A DNA stretch of 7,675 bases from Prolixibacteraceae bacterium (GTDB taxonomy: Bacteria; Bacteroidota; Bacteroidia; Bacteroidales; Prolixibacteraceae): contig JALNYZ010000070.1 in the NCBI GenBank assembly GCA_023229575.1, positions 1 to 7,675 on the forward strand, written 5' to 3'. This document shows, piece after piece, positions 7,482 to 7,675 of the stretch. Below the pieces are notes generated by a model. It saw only the letters and a list, made by a program, of their open reading frames with translations. It searched no databases and was not told where the DNA came from. Made by a program: the position numbers and the translations under genes. Position 1 is the first letter of the stretch; every line of letters begins with the position of its first letter.

Positions 7482-7675
7482 TTATTTATCAGATTTATTT
7501 TGCCTGATCATCTTGCCTACTTCATGCAGTGTTTTCACATCTATCTCCCTGATTTCACCTTTGTAATCCGGTCCAATATCCAGTGAGAAAATATTACCGA
7601 ATTTCACTGCACCCAGGTAATCCTGATAGATTTTATCAGCAGGGGTGCACAAGTCGTCGTGTTTAGGAAGCGAAT
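7482..7675 (-). CDS. Alpha-L-fucosidase (GH29), C-terminal 63 residues (cut by window edge)
   Basis: The reading frame enters from the right edge and stops at TAA (7484-7482). The visible 63 residues contain KFGNIFSLDIGPDYKGEI and IDVKTLHEVGKMI. This is the end of a GH29 catalytic barrel, equivalent to the LLNVGPTSEG...RLKEVGQWM block of the other fucosidase in this window. It ends soon after this block, so it lacks the C-terminal sandwich and carbohydrate-binding domains seen in that second enzyme and is a different architecture rather than a recent duplicate. Nucleophile, signal peptide and start lie outside the window. Its stop is 11 nt before the symporter start, so it is probably an earlier gene of the same operon. 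Confidence 0.8.
   Translation of the reverse strand, partial: SLPKHDDLCTPADKIYQDYLGAVKFGNIFSLDIGPDYKGEIREIDVKTLHEVGKMIRQNKSDK

Larger units (their letters stand above)
287..7675 (-). other. Apparent six-gene operon: fucosidase, symporter, GRE, PhyH, activase, fucosidase
   Basis: Six co-directional genes have gaps of 11, 26, 14, 2 and 47 nt, and I see no internal terminator or clear TAnnTTTG promoter box between them. The leaders are A/T-rich without Shine-Dalgarno sequences, as is normal in Bacteroidota. The promoter of the unit is beyond the right edge. No terminator hairpin with a T tract is evident after the last gene, so read-through towards the sigma factor gene is possible. Co-transcription is inferred from spacing only. 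Confidence 0.65.

Overview
The window looks like an anaerobic or facultatively anaerobic member of the Bacteroidota, probably Bacteroidales or a related marine or gut order. The reasons are an AT-rich genome, A/T-rich leaders without Shine-Dalgarno sequences, a Bacteroidota-type TAnnTTTG promoter box, GH29 fucosidases, a FucP-family sugar symporter, and an ECF sigma factor of the kind that controls polysaccharide utilisation loci. This placement is inferred from gene content and style, not from a marker gene.

Every gene supported here is on the minus strand, so transcription runs from right to left. In that order they are: the C-terminal end of an alpha-L-fucosidase (7675-7482, cut by the window edge); a FucP-like MFS sugar:H+ symporter (7470-6241); a divergent glycyl radical enzyme (6214-3947); a PhyH-family Fe(II)/2-oxoglutarate dioxygenase (3932-2967); a glycyl-radical-enzyme activase of the radical SAM family (2964-2002); a secreted GH29 alpha-L-fucosidase with a C-terminal F5/8 type C carbohydrate-binding domain (1954-287); and, after a 120-bp gap holding a likely promoter, the first 55 codons of an ECF sigma factor (166-1, cut by the edge). 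The gaps inside the first six genes are 11, 26, 14, 2 and 47 nt, so they probably form one transcription unit.

The reading that fits best is a locus for a fucose-containing glycan. Fucosidases release L-fucose or a fucose derivative, the FucP-like symporter imports it, and the radical enzyme module transforms it or a metabolite of it. No fucose isomerase, kinase or aldolase lies in the window. The radical enzyme keeps the glycyl radical site (Gly728) and the thiyl-radical cysteine (Cys407), but its cysteine motif is GCQW. It is neither the Cys-Cys pair of pyruvate formate-lyase nor the GCVE motif of the dehydratase and lyase families, so its reaction cannot be named from sequence.

The most unusual feature is an O2-dependent dioxygenase gene, with an intact iron-binding triad, placed tightly between an O2-sensitive glycyl radical enzyme and its activase. 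This GRE-PhyH-activase cassette inside a fucosidase/transporter operon is the best candidate for an undescribed system here.
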